A DNA stretch of 64,000 bases, from positions 186,001 to 250,000 of the forward strand of contig CANMKE010000003.1 in assembly GCA_947498325.1 (NCBI GenBank), given 5' to 3'. The DNA comes from an uncultured Persicobacter sp. Its GTDB lineage: Bacteria > Bacteroidota > Bacteroidia > Cytophagales > Cyclobacteriaceae. Shown one piece after another: positions 52,060 through 60,088 of the stretch. Position 1 is the first letter of the stretch. Each line of letters begins with the position of its first letter. Position numbers and translations under genes: made by a program. The notes beneath the pieces were generated by a model that saw nothing but the letters and a program-made list of their open reading frames with translations, was not told the DNA's origin and did no database searches.

Positions 52060-53454
52060 ATGATGGACGACAAAGCATTAGGCAAAATTTTAGTCATTGA
52101 TGACGACGAAGATGTATTGTTTGCAGCAAAGATGTTATTGCGCAAGCACGCTAAAGAAGTCATTATCGAGAAAAATCCTAAAAAAATCCCTTTCCTGCTG
52201 AATAATGACACCTATGATGTCATTATGCTCGACATGAATTTCAGCCGAGACACCACCTCGGGTAAGGAGGGTTTTTATTGGCTCGAACATATTCTGGAAA
52301 GAGATGCCAATGCGGTTGTAGTCCTGATCACCGCGTTCGGAGATGTAGAAATGGCGGTAAAATCACTGAAAGAAGGCGCCACTGACTTTGTCCTCAAACC
52401 ATGGCAAAATGAGAAGCTGTTGGCCACACTGACTTCCGCCATGAAACTGCGGAAATCCTACGAACAGGTTGACACCCTCCGCCAGACCAACCGTCAGCTG
52501 CAAGCTGCCCAGCAGGATAACTTCGGGCAGATGATCGGCGACAGCCCTGCAATGAAAAATGTCTTCAATATCATCGATAAAGTAGCAGGAACCGATGCCA
52601 ATGTTTTGATCCTCGGTGAAAATGGTACTGGAAAGGAACTTGTGGCCAGGGAAATCCACAACCGCTCGCTGCGCAAAAAAAATATCTTTGTTAATGTGGA
52701 CATGGGCGCCATCACCGAAACTCTTTTTGAGTCCGAGCTATTCGGGCATAAAAAAGGCGCCTTTACCGATGCCAAAGACGACCGTGTTGGGCGATTTGAA
52801 ATGGCCAACAAAGGCTCTCTGTTTTTGGATGAAATCGGGAACCTGAGCATGCCACTTCAGTCCAAACTATTAACTGCCCTTCAGCGACGGGAAGTTACAC
52901 GAATCGGCAGCAATAAATCTATCCCGATTGATATTCGGCTGATTGCGGCCACCAACATGCCTATTCATGATATGGTGCACCAGAGTGGCTTCCGACAGGA
53001 TTTGCTTTACCGAATCAATACGGTGGAAATTCACCTGCCGCCACTGCGCCACCGACAAGAAGACATTCCCACTTTGGCAAATTTCTTCACGGAAACCTAC
53101 AGCAAAAAATATCAAAAGGCAGGCATCAGCATCGACGATGCGGGGCATCAGAAACTCAAGGCATATGCCTGGCCAGGAAATATCCGCGAGCTTCAGCATG
53201 CCATCGAACGGGCGATTATCATGTGTGATAATGCGTTTCTGACAGATCAAGACTTCTTCTTTTTACAGCAAAGCATCCATAGCATTAAGGAAGAACCTGC
53301 TGCCACTCCTGCCAATTTCAACCTGGACGATGTAGAGAAAACAGTCATTCAGCAAGCCATTGACAAACATAGCGGGAATATCTCACAGGCAGCGAAAGAA
53401 CTTGGCCTCACCCGCGCCTCCCTTTACAGACGACTACAAAAATATGGAATATAA
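52060..53454 (+). CDS. Sigma-54-dependent response regulator (NtrC family)
   Basis: 464 residues: receiver domain (9-130) with acidic pocket DDDED at 14-18, phospho-acceptor D58 in VIMLDMN and Lys in LKPW; AAA+ domain with Walker A GENGTGKE, Walker B LFLDEIGN, and sensor Arg-rich region; C-terminal Fis-type helix-turn-helix (ISQAAKELGLTRASLYRRLQKYG). The sigma-54 contact loop reads GAFTDA rather than GAFTGA. The ATG at 52060 gives a normal receiver start; the frame opens earlier at a GTG within the operator region. It overlaps the kinase gene by 11 bases. Confidence 0.92.
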   Translation: MMDDKALGKILVIDDDEDVLFAAKMLLRKHAKEVIIEKNPKKIPFLLNNDTYDVIMLDMNFSRDTTSGKEGFYWLEHILERDANAVVVLITAFGDVEMAVKSLKEGATDFVLKPWQNEKLLATLTSAMKLRKSYEQVDTLRQTNRQLQAAQQDNFGQMIGDSPAMKNVFNIIDKVAGTDANVLILGENGTGKELVAREIHNRSLRKKNIFVNVDMGAITETLFESELFGHKKGAFTDAKDDRVGRFEMANKGSLFLDEIGNLSMPLQSKLLTALQRREVTRIGSNKSIPIDIRLIAATNMPIHDMVHQSGFRQDLLYRINTVEIHLPPLRHRQEDIPTLANFFTETYSKKYQKAGISIDDAGHQKLKAYAWPGNIRELQHAIERAIIMCDNAFLTDQDFFFLQQSIHSIKEEPAATPANFNLDDVEKTVIQQAIDKHSGNISQAAKELGLTRASLYRRLQKYGI

Positions 53455-54814
53455 ATCCTTCAAGCAGGAAGTCTTTCTGCGCATTATTGCCCTGAGCATT
53501 TCCATTTTCGGCCTGGCCTTTATGGTTTTTAAAAAGGATGCCATACTGTCTTCCATTTTATTGCTGGGATTAATCGGCCTCCAGGTCGTATTATTCATTC
53601 GCATGGTGGAAGACATCAATAATGTGATTGAAAAATTCAACAGCCTGAAAAATCAGCCTAATTCCAAATTTCGATTTCCGAAGCTCAAGGATAACAGCTA
53701 CCTGACCTCGCTCTACCATTCCTTCAATAACTTTTTAGACGAGTTTAGAATGGAGCCGCAAGAACAACAGGGCAAATATCATTACCTGAAAAATATTGTT
53801 CAGCATGCTGGTATTGGACTGATCTCTTTCGACTCCAAAGGGCAGGTGGAGATCTGTAATGCCGAAGCTAAAAATTTACTGGGGATTGATAAGATCAACC
53901 ATATTTCTGCCCTGGGCGCCGAACACCCTGCACTACGACAGCAAATCAAGAACCTCAAGACTGGCGGGCGGAGCCTGGTGAAAATCATCAAAAACAGTGA
54001 AACCCTCAACCTCTCTTTATTGGCCATTGAACTGACCCTGAACGGGGAGAATTTCAAGCTGATTTCCTTTCAGAACATTCAGTCTGAACTGGATCAGAAT
54101 GAGATGGAAGCCTGGCAGAAGCTGGTACAGGTACTGACCCATGAGATCATGAATTCGATCACGCCGATTTCTTCCCTGGCCTCCACAATTGAAGGTGATA
54201 TTGTACAGACCCTCGATAATTGTGAGGACGATGCCAGCCACTGCCCCTATCCCATCGAAGACCTCGAAGATTTACAGATGGCCGTCCGCACAATTCAGAA
54301 ACGTGGAAAAGGCTTGATTCAGTTTGTTACAGATTTCCGAAGCCTGACCAAGGTACCATTGCCTGACAAGCAAACCATCAGTGTGCGGGCATTGTATGAC
54401 GAAAGTGCCAAGCTGATGGAGCATGAAACCTGCGCCAAAAATATTCAGATGGACATTCAGATCATTCCTGATGACCTGAAAATTAATGCCGATGCTCAGC
54501 AGTTACAACAGGTGCTGATCAACCTGTTGCTGAATGCTTGCCATGCCATTTCGGAATATGGAAAAATCATGCTTTCTGCCACAAAAGACGATAAATATAC
54601 CTACCTGAAAATCACAGACAATGGTTGTGGTATAGAAGAGGAAGCCCTGACCAAAATTTTCATCCCATTTTTCACCACCAAAAAGAACGGTTCGGGCATT
54701 GGACTGGCACTTTCAAGGCAGATTATCCGTCAGCATGAAGGCAACCTTTCCGCAGTTTCTAAAGAAGGCGAGGGGACTACATTCACGATCCGTCTGAAAA
54801 ATTACGAGCTTTAA
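53444..54814 (+). CDS. Sensor histidine kinase (partner of the NtrC regulator)
   Basis: 456 residues. Two membrane helices near the N-terminus (about 11-27 and 34-53) with almost no periplasmic loop, a PAS-like region (about 105-220, GIGLISFDSKGQVEICNAEAKNLLGI), then HisKA with the phospho-acceptor in LTHEIMNSITPISSLA, and the ATPase domain with N box NLLLNACHAIS, G1 TDNGCGI and G2 GSGIGLALSRQII. It starts inside the end of the regulator gene (ATGGAATATAA), so the pair is coupled. The short loop suggests it senses a membrane or cytoplasmic signal. Confidence 0.9.
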   Translation: MEYKSFKQEVFLRIIALSISIFGLAFMVFKKDAILSSILLLGLIGLQVVLFIRMVEDINNVIEKFNSLKNQPNSKFRFPKLKDNSYLTSLYHSFNNFLDEFRMEPQEQQGKYHYLKNIVQHAGIGLISFDSKGQVEICNAEAKNLLGIDKINHISALGAEHPALRQQIKNLKTGGRSLVKIIKNSETLNLSLLAIELTLNGENFKLISFQNIQSELDQNEMEAWQKLVQVLTHEIMNSITPISSLASTIEGDIVQTLDNCEDDASHCPYPIEDLEDLQMAVRTIQKRGKGLIQFVTDFRSLTKVPLPDKQTISVRALYDESAKLMEHETCAKNIQMDIQIIPDDLKINADAQQLQQVLINLLLNACHAISEYGKIMLSATKDDKYTYLKITDNGCGIEEEALTKIFIPFFTTKKNGSGIGLALSRQIIRQHEGNLSAVSKEGEGTTFTIRLKNYEL

Positions 54815-54847
54815 TCTTTCCCACTTTTAACATCAAAAAGCCAACAC

Positions 54848-55957
54848 ATGCGCTTCATTTTCCTGGTACAGATTGAAGGGCGAGGGCACATGACCCAAGC
54901 CATGCAAATGAAAAACCTGCTTGAAAGGGCAGGGCACGAGGTGGTACATGTGTTTTTGGGAAAAGGAAAGCGAAGAGCTGCCCCTCCGTATTTTGAACCG
55001 CATTTTACGTGCCCAGTAGAGCGGATCCACAGCCCCAACTTTATCACTGACCGCCACCGCAAACGAATCCGTGTGGTTCGGTCTGCCCTGAAATCATGCC
55101 TGTATTTGGGGCAATATTTTCGCAGTTGCCAACGCATTCATCAGGTCAGCACCGAGAAAAAAGCCGATGCCATCATCAGTTTTTGTGATTTCCTCGGTGG
55201 GTGCTACCAGAAGCTCTTTCAGCCCAAATCGAAACTAATCACCGTCGGGCACCAGTTCCTGGCCACTCACCCCGACTTCCCACACTTACCACACCGACAG
55301 TTTGAGCGTTGGATGTATCAGCTGAGCAACTATTTTATGGGTTGGGGCGCCGACCTCAAAATTGCCCTTTCTTTTGCTCCTTACGCACCTTTGCCCGCCG
55401 AAAGCAAGACCATCATTTGTCCGCCACTTTTACGGGACGACTTACCCACAGCAAGCCAGCATGCCGAAGACTATTTTCTGGCCTACGTCGTCAATGATGG
55501 TTACGCTGATGATATCATGACCTGGCAAAGCCAAAATCCTGAGGTTTGTATTCACTTATTTTCTGATCGGAAAACATGGAAAGTCCCTCACTCACCTCAG
55601 CCGAACCTCACTTGCCACCCCTTGAATGCTTCGTCATTTCTCGAAAAAATGAGCCGATGCAAAGGGCTGATTACCACCGCAGGATTTGAGTCAGTAACAG
55701 AAGCCATGCACCTGGGCAAAAAGGTATTCATGATGCCCGTTGCACGCCAATACGAGCAAGCCACCAATGCCATAGATGCCCAAAATGCAGGGGCAGGTAT
55801 TACCGCTGACCATTTCGACATTCAGCTGCTGATCGATCACCTGCAGGTAGCTGCCTCCTCAGAAAACCCTCAACGCCAATGGTTCAGCCTTGCTGAAGAA
55901 CAAATACTAAAAGGCATTAGCGAGCTGTGGTACAAGCAGGAACACCTTCGCATTTAA
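54848..55957 (+). CDS. Glycosyltransferase (MurG/GT28-like fold)
   Basis: 369 residues of GT-B type. The N-terminus MRFIFLVQIEGRGHMTQAMQMKNLLERAGHEVVHVFLG has the glycine-rich G-x-G-H-x2-Q loop of MurG-like enzymes; the C-terminal half has the donor-binding TAGFESVTEAMHLGKKVFMMP (Gly-Phe-x-Ser...Glu-Ala) pattern. It probably transfers a hexose to a lipid or polysaccharide; substrate unknown. 33 bases after the kinase gene, so possibly in its transcript. Confidence 0.8.
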   Translation: MRFIFLVQIEGRGHMTQAMQMKNLLERAGHEVVHVFLGKGKRRAAPPYFEPHFTCPVERIHSPNFITDRHRKRIRVVRSALKSCLYLGQYFRSCQRIHQVSTEKKADAIISFCDFLGGCYQKLFQPKSKLITVGHQFLATHPDFPHLPHRQFERWMYQLSNYFMGWGADLKIALSFAPYAPLPAESKTIICPPLLRDDLPTASQHAEDYFLAYVVNDGYADDIMTWQSQNPEVCIHLFSDRKTWKVPHSPQPNLTCHPLNASSFLEKMSRCKGLITTAGFESVTEAMHLGKKVFMMPVARQYEQATNAIDAQNAGAGITADHFDIQLLIDHLQVAASSENPQRQWFSLAEEQILKGISELWYKQEHLRI

Positions 55958-56049
55958 TTTCTCGCAGGCTGTTGTTCCTTGCCTACAGATAAATATCCTT
56001 TAATTGTTATTTTTGAAGAATATTCGAAGTCAAAAGTAATTCCAATTGG

Positions 56050-56057
56050 TATATTTG
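56050..56057 (+). promoter_or_regulatory. Candidate -7 box for the kinase-fold orphan
   Basis: TATATTTG, full match to TAnnTTTG, with an inferred transcript start about 20 bases before the ATG at 56083. No TTG at -33. Confidence 0.45.
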
Positions 56058-56082
56058 TGTTCAGACAATCAAACAGAACACT

Positions 56083-57123
56083 ATGGCTATTATTAGCAAG
56101 AAAAAAATAATATATCCTATATCAGACAAACTGCTTGGTTATTGTGATCAGCATGGTCGGCAGGCTGATTTACCCATTGCTTACGAGGACCTGTTGCGCT
56201 ACGACAGCTCCATTCCACTCTTTGACGCACATGACAACGACACCCTTTGGGAGACCGTTTTCTTCCCTCCCAATGAGATGGAACACGTCCATTCGAACCT
56301 GAAATATATTTATGCGCTACTGAAATCTGATGGTGATGAGTCTGTCATCAGGCACTTGTATATCGATCGCATTGATGTATGTACCTACGGAAATACCCGC
56401 CCTTTCCGTATTCGTGTCGTTAACCGTATCAATGATCTTTTCGATTATTTTTATGTCAAAAGAGCTGATGCCTCCAGGGTTTACGGCCTTGAGCTCGAGC
56501 ACCTGCTCTCGCCGAATAACATGACCTTTTTTGTGAATAACAACACCCTGATCGAGGAACACATTCAAGGAATGCCTGGCGACCAGTTTATGGCTGATTA
56601 TATGACTGAAGGTCAAGTAAATGAGATTCGTCTGGCCAAAGAATTTGTAAAATTCAATGAGCGCTGCTTTGTTCGCCTACTCGGAGACATGCACGCCAAC
56701 AATTTTGTGGTGGAGATTATCCCTGATTTTGATGAGGTGCACTATCGTATTCGTCCTATTGACTTTGATCAGCAATGCTATGAAGGGCGCAGGGTCATTT
56801 ACCTTCCGCAGTACTTTATGCAAAACAACCCGATTATTAAACTCGGCATGAAGCACATTGAGCCAGAGCTGGAACTTCAATATCAAAAAGAAGAACGATC
56901 AAGAATGCGAAACCGAATTCGTGCGGCGCATTACAAAGTGGATCAGATTATCGACGTGATGAAGACCGACCATATCTCCAAGCCCGAAAATGTGGTTACC
57001 CTGCGAAGTGAACTGTCTGAACTTTATAAATCCAAAGCCTTCCTGAAGTGTGAAAATATGGGCGAGGTACTTTACGAAAGCCTCAGTATGCTGTTCAAAC
57101 AAAAGATCCGTCCGAGGGCTTAA
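56083..57123 (+). CDS. Uncharacterised protein with a kinase-like fold (APH/HipA-type motifs)
   Basis: 346 residues, no named family recognised. The chain shows the order of motifs of an aminoglycoside-phosphotransferase/protein-kinase fold: a strand lysine K126 in FYVKRADA, a helix-C-type Glu (E137/E139 in GLELEHLL), a hinge NTLIEEHIQGMPG (158-163), a catalytic-loop GDMHANN with D202 and N207 (compare HGDLHPGNIL), and a metal-site-type IDFD at 226-229. The first 115 residues precede the fold and the last 90 form a charged helical tail (QYQKEERSRMRNRIRAAHYKVDQ). The gene is monocistronic by context. Kinase activity on a small molecule or protein is an inference; it could be a pseudokinase. 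Confidence 0.7.
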   Translation: MAIISKKKIIYPISDKLLGYCDQHGRQADLPIAYEDLLRYDSSIPLFDAHDNDTLWETVFFPPNEMEHVHSNLKYIYALLKSDGDESVIRHLYIDRIDVCTYGNTRPFRIRVVNRINDLFDYFYVKRADASRVYGLELEHLLSPNNMTFFVNNNTLIEEHIQGMPGDQFMADYMTEGQVNEIRLAKEFVKFNERCFVRLLGDMHANNFVVEIIPDFDEVHYRIRPIDFDQQCYEGRRVIYLPQYFMQNNPIIKLGMKHIEPELELQYQKEERSRMRNRIRAAHYKVDQIIDVMKTDHISKPENVVTLRSELSELYKSKAFLKCENMGEVLYESLSMLFKQKIRPRA

Positions 57124-57221
57124 TCATCTATTGCCCCACACGGCCAACAGCATTACTTCCCTTGAAGAAAATTTTGTATTTTGCCACATTGAAAAGCAAA
57201 GGCTAAAAAAACCATACATAT

Positions 57222-57851
57222 ATGTTTACAGGAATTATTGAACAACTTGGGACCATCAAAGAGATCATCAGGGAGCAATCCAATGCCGTGATCAAGATTG
57301 AATCGGCTTTGGCTCCTGAGCTGAAGATTGACCAGAGTCTTGCCCATAATGGGGTTTGCCTTACGGTCACTGAATTGGATGGAAATACCTCTACGGTAGT
57401 TGCGGTGGACGAAACATTGAAGAAAACAGCACTCGGCCAGTTGAAGACAGGAGATTTCGTTAACCTTGAGCGTGCAATGGCTTCTGGCGGACGATATGAT
57501 GGACATATTGTTCAGGGGCATGTGGACCAGATTGGTACTTGTACGCAAGTCCAGGAGGTTGACGGTTCGTGGTTATATGATTTCGAGTATGATCCTTCTA
57601 CGGGAAATTTCTGTGTAGAAAAAGGCTCAATAACCATTAATGGGGTCAGCCTGACCGTTTTTAATACTGAAGAAAAAGGGAAATTCCGTGTCACCATCAT
57701 CCCTTACACGCACGAGCACACCAACTTCAGAACATTGAAAGCGGGAGATACTGTAAACCTTGAGTTTGATATTTTGGGAAAATATGTCCAGCGACTTTTC
57801 GAAGGTGGATATCAGGATTTTCTAATGGAAAAATTAAAATCAAAGCAATAA
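57222..57851 (+). CDS. ribE: Riboflavin synthase, alpha subunit
   Basis: Dismutates two 6,7-dimethyl-8-ribityllumazine to riboflavin. 209 residues in two similar lumazine-binding halves: MFTGIIEQLG with NGVCLTV in the first and GSITINGVSLTV in the second. The gap upstream (98 bases) is too short for an FMN riboswitch and none is seen. Other rib genes are not in this window. Confidence 0.96.
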   Translation: MFTGIIEQLGTIKEIIREQSNAVIKIESALAPELKIDQSLAHNGVCLTVTELDGNTSTVVAVDETLKKTALGQLKTGDFVNLERAMASGGRYDGHIVQGHVDQIGTCTQVQEVDGSWLYDFEYDPSTGNFCVEKGSITINGVSLTVFNTEEKGKFRVTIIPYTHEHTNFRTLKAGDTVNLEFDILGKYVQRLFEGGYQDFLMEKLKSKQ

Positions 57852-57902
57852 GAATCAGGTAAAAAAGCACCCTTTCCATAGGGCTGATGATTAAACCCAA
57901 GT

Positions 57903-57945
57903 AGCGCATAGATCTTTATTTAATTAAAAATCTATGCGCTTTTTT
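57903..57945 (+). terminator. Terminator hairpin of ribE that contains the next start codon
   Basis: AGCGCATAGAT (57903-57913) pairs with ATCTATGCGCT (57930-57940), then five T: an 11-bp perfect stem with a 16-base loop. The ATG of the HhH gene (57934-57936) lies in the 3' arm. Confidence 0.85.
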
Positions 57946-58806
57946 AATAAATTCAAGGATCATTTTGAGCTGACCTCCACGCAAGCTTCTGCTGTTTTGG
58001 CACTCCACATTCTGTTGGTTGCTTGTCTGTTTTGTGCACCAATCCTCAGTAAATCAAGTAAAGAGCTCGCCCAGTACGCCGGTATTATACCAACACCACA
58101 GCCCCCCACCGCACTACTGAAAATTAAAGAATCATTAAAGCAGGACAGCCTGTTTCTCTTCAACCCCAATGACGTTACCGACCTCCAAATGCGGCAATTA
58201 GGCTTTGCCCCCGAAAGCAGAAAACACCTCACCAACTACCGCAACAAAGGGGGACAATTTCGATATAAAAAAGACCTGCTAAAGATTACGAAAATTGACA
58301 CCGCCATGCTCCACAAACTACAGGCCTTTGTGCAGCTCCCTGAGTATAAAACAAAATCAGCCAAGCTAAAATATAAGCCCTTTCCCAAACAGAAACCCAA
58401 AGCTAAAAAATGGACACTCGACCTCAATACCGCTGATGCCGAAGCCCTGCAAAAAATCCCCTACATAGGTGCCAAAAGAGCTAAAATTATCATTAATTAT
58501 CGAAAGGCCCTTGGCGGCTACCACCATATCAGTCAGCTTGAAGAAGTCTATGGCATGGATGAGAAGAGTATCGCTTTCATTCACAAGCATGGGCGCATCG
58601 CCACCGTAAAAATCGCCCCTATTTCAATCAATCGAGCAGAATTTAAAGCTTTGCTTCGGCATCCATACCTGGAATACGAAATGGTAAAAACCATATGTAA
58701 CCACCGCGAAGATTTCCCATTCACCAATATTGCCCACTTACAAAGCGTTCTTGAATGGGACGATCAAAAAACACAAATGGCCCGTCCGTATTTCAGCTTT
58801 GATTGA
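57934..58806 (+). CDS. ComEA-like helix-hairpin-helix protein, membrane-anchored
   Basis: 290 residues. A single membrane helix (about 21-38) anchors the protein; the rest is three helix-hairpin-helix modules, for instance LNTADAEALQKIPYIGAKRAKIIINYRKALGGYHHISQLEEV (about 165-206), a ComEA-type DNA-binding element, and weaker copies before (VTDLQMRQLGFAPES) and after (INRAEFKALLRHPYLEYEMVKTICNHR). Proteins of this shape are widespread in Bacteroidota and may bind DNA at the outer face of the membrane. The start codon lies inside a terminator hairpin; the next in-frame ATG is far inside the protein (about residue 89), so this start is probably right. Confidence 0.82.
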   Translation: MRFFNKFKDHFELTSTQASAVLALHILLVACLFCAPILSKSSKELAQYAGIIPTPQPPTALLKIKESLKQDSLFLFNPNDVTDLQMRQLGFAPESRKHLTNYRNKGGQFRYKKDLLKITKIDTAMLHKLQAFVQLPEYKTKSAKLKYKPFPKQKPKAKKWTLDLNTADAEALQKIPYIGAKRAKIIINYRKALGGYHHISQLEEVYGMDEKSIAFIHKHGRIATVKIAPISINRAEFKALLRHPYLEYEMVKTICNHREDFPFTNIAHLQSVLEWDDQKTQMARPYFSFD

Positions 58807-58833
58807 CCCTTCTGACAAAAACTGTTATCTTGG
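58803..58833 (+). promoter_or_regulatory. Candidate promoter of yjbQ
   Basis: TTG-N20-TATCTTGG; the -7 box has six of eight consensus positions. It overlaps the end of the HhH gene and lies 23 bases before yjbQ. Confidence 0.3.
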
Positions 58834-58855
58834 CTCAACATCTATTTTTTAAAAA

Positions 58856-59278
58856 ATGCAGTACTTTCAAACGACACTTCAGCTCAAAGAATACCCTCGC
58901 GGATTTCACTTGATTACCGATCAGATTATTCAGGCCATGCCAGAGATCAGACGAATAAAAACAGGGCTCCTTCACCTGTTTATTCAGCATACATCTGCCA
59001 GTATATCGCTCAATGAAAATGCCGACCCGACTGTCCGTACCGACCTCGAAGCGTTCATCAACAAACTCGTTCCTGAACATACGCCATACTTCGAGCACAC
59101 CTACGAAGGTCCCGATGACATGCCTGCACACATTAAAGCTTCATTAATTGGATCAAATATAACTATTCCAATAAAAGACGGCTCACTCTGCCTCGGTACA
59201 TGGCAAGGGGTCTATCTTGGCGAGCATCGGAATTATGGAGGGCCAAGGCGAGTTATGATCACGGTGCATGGTCAGTAA
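58856..59278 (+). CDS. yjbQ: YjbQ family protein (UPF0047)
   Basis: 140 residues. Family blocks are complete: LHLFIQHTSASISLNENADPTVRTDLE, HTYEGPDDMPAHIKASLIG and the C-terminal GTWQGVYLGEHRNYGGPRRVMITV. The family has been reported to have weak thiamine-phosphate synthase activity, but its physiological role is open. Located between the HhH protein and ruvA. Confidence 0.93.
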   Translation: MQYFQTTLQLKEYPRGFHLITDQIIQAMPEIRRIKTGLLHLFIQHTSASISLNENADPTVRTDLEAFINKLVPEHTPYFEHTYEGPDDMPAHIKASLIGSNITIPIKDGSLCLGTWQGVYLGEHRNYGGPRRVMITVHGQ

Positions 59279-59462
59279 ACGACTATTCTCTAACAATATG
59301 AGTAATTTCTGATACCAAAGAACTCCAATCCGATAAAAATCGAAAACATTAAAAGATTAAATCTTTAATGAGGTACTAATAATTGTAGAAGGTTTATTAA
59401 TTTAAGGATGTTTTATTGGCTGAACTGCCAATGAGATACTACACCTTAGAATTTAAGAACCA

Positions 59463-60053
59463 ATGATTGCATATATCCGAGGTCGTTTGGCCGAAAAAGA
59501 GCCTACCTATGTAGTAATTGAAACTGCAGGGATAGGTTATAATATCCGTATTTCACTGAATACTTATGATCGCCTAAAGGACCAAAAAGAGGAAGTTCGA
59601 CTGGCCACTTACCTACAGGTAAAAGAAGATTCACATACCCTGTTTGGCTTTTTCGACATCTCTGAAAAAAAGCTTTTCACCCAGCTGATCAGTGTTAATG
59701 GCGTCGGAGCAAATACCGCTATGGTCATGCTTTCTTCCATGGAGGTTAAAGCCCTAAAGGAGGCCATTGTAGCGGAGGATGTAAAAACCGTGCAAAAAAT
59801 TAAGGGGATTGGTGCAAAAACTGCCCAGAGAATCATCCTTGAGCTTAAGGACAAATTTATCAAAGAAGGCTTGGAAGCGCCTGCTGGAGGCACTACGGCC
59901 AAAGGCTCACAAGTTCAGGAAGAGGCCCTGATGGCTCTGACCACCCTCGGCATTCCGAAAGCTACTGCCGAAAAAAGCATCGCGACGATCATCAAAAAGC
60001 ATGGAAGTGATGTTACTGTCGAAGACATCATCAAATTGGCGCTTAAGAACTAA
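59463..60053 (+). CDS. ruvA: Holliday junction branch migration protein RuvA
   Basis: Binds Holliday junctions as a tetramer and recruits the RuvB motor. 196 residues: OB-fold domain I (MIAYIRGRLAEKEPTYVVIET), domain II with two helix-hairpin-helix elements (LISVNGVGANTAMVML and KIKGIGAKTAQRIILELKDK), and a C-terminal domain III (EEALMALTTLGIPKATAEKSI). ruvB and ruvC are not adjacent. The gene is followed by sprA after 35 bases with no terminator between, so the two may be read together. Confidence 0.96.
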   Translation: MIAYIRGRLAEKEPTYVVIETAGIGYNIRISLNTYDRLKDQKEEVRLATYLQVKEDSHTLFGFFDISEKKLFTQLISVNGVGANTAMVMLSSMEVKALKEAIVAEDVKTVQKIKGIGAKTAQRIILELKDKFIKEGLEAPAGGTTAKGSQVQEEALMALTTLGIPKATAEKSIATIIKKHGSDVTVEDIIKLALKN

Positions 60054-60088
60054 CTTTTTTCAACTCACTTTTTTTAATCGATCCTGTA

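Noticed and set aside
57124-57221. FMN riboswitch upstream of ribE
   Set aside because: The gap is only 98 bases and none of the conserved FMN-element bases were found.
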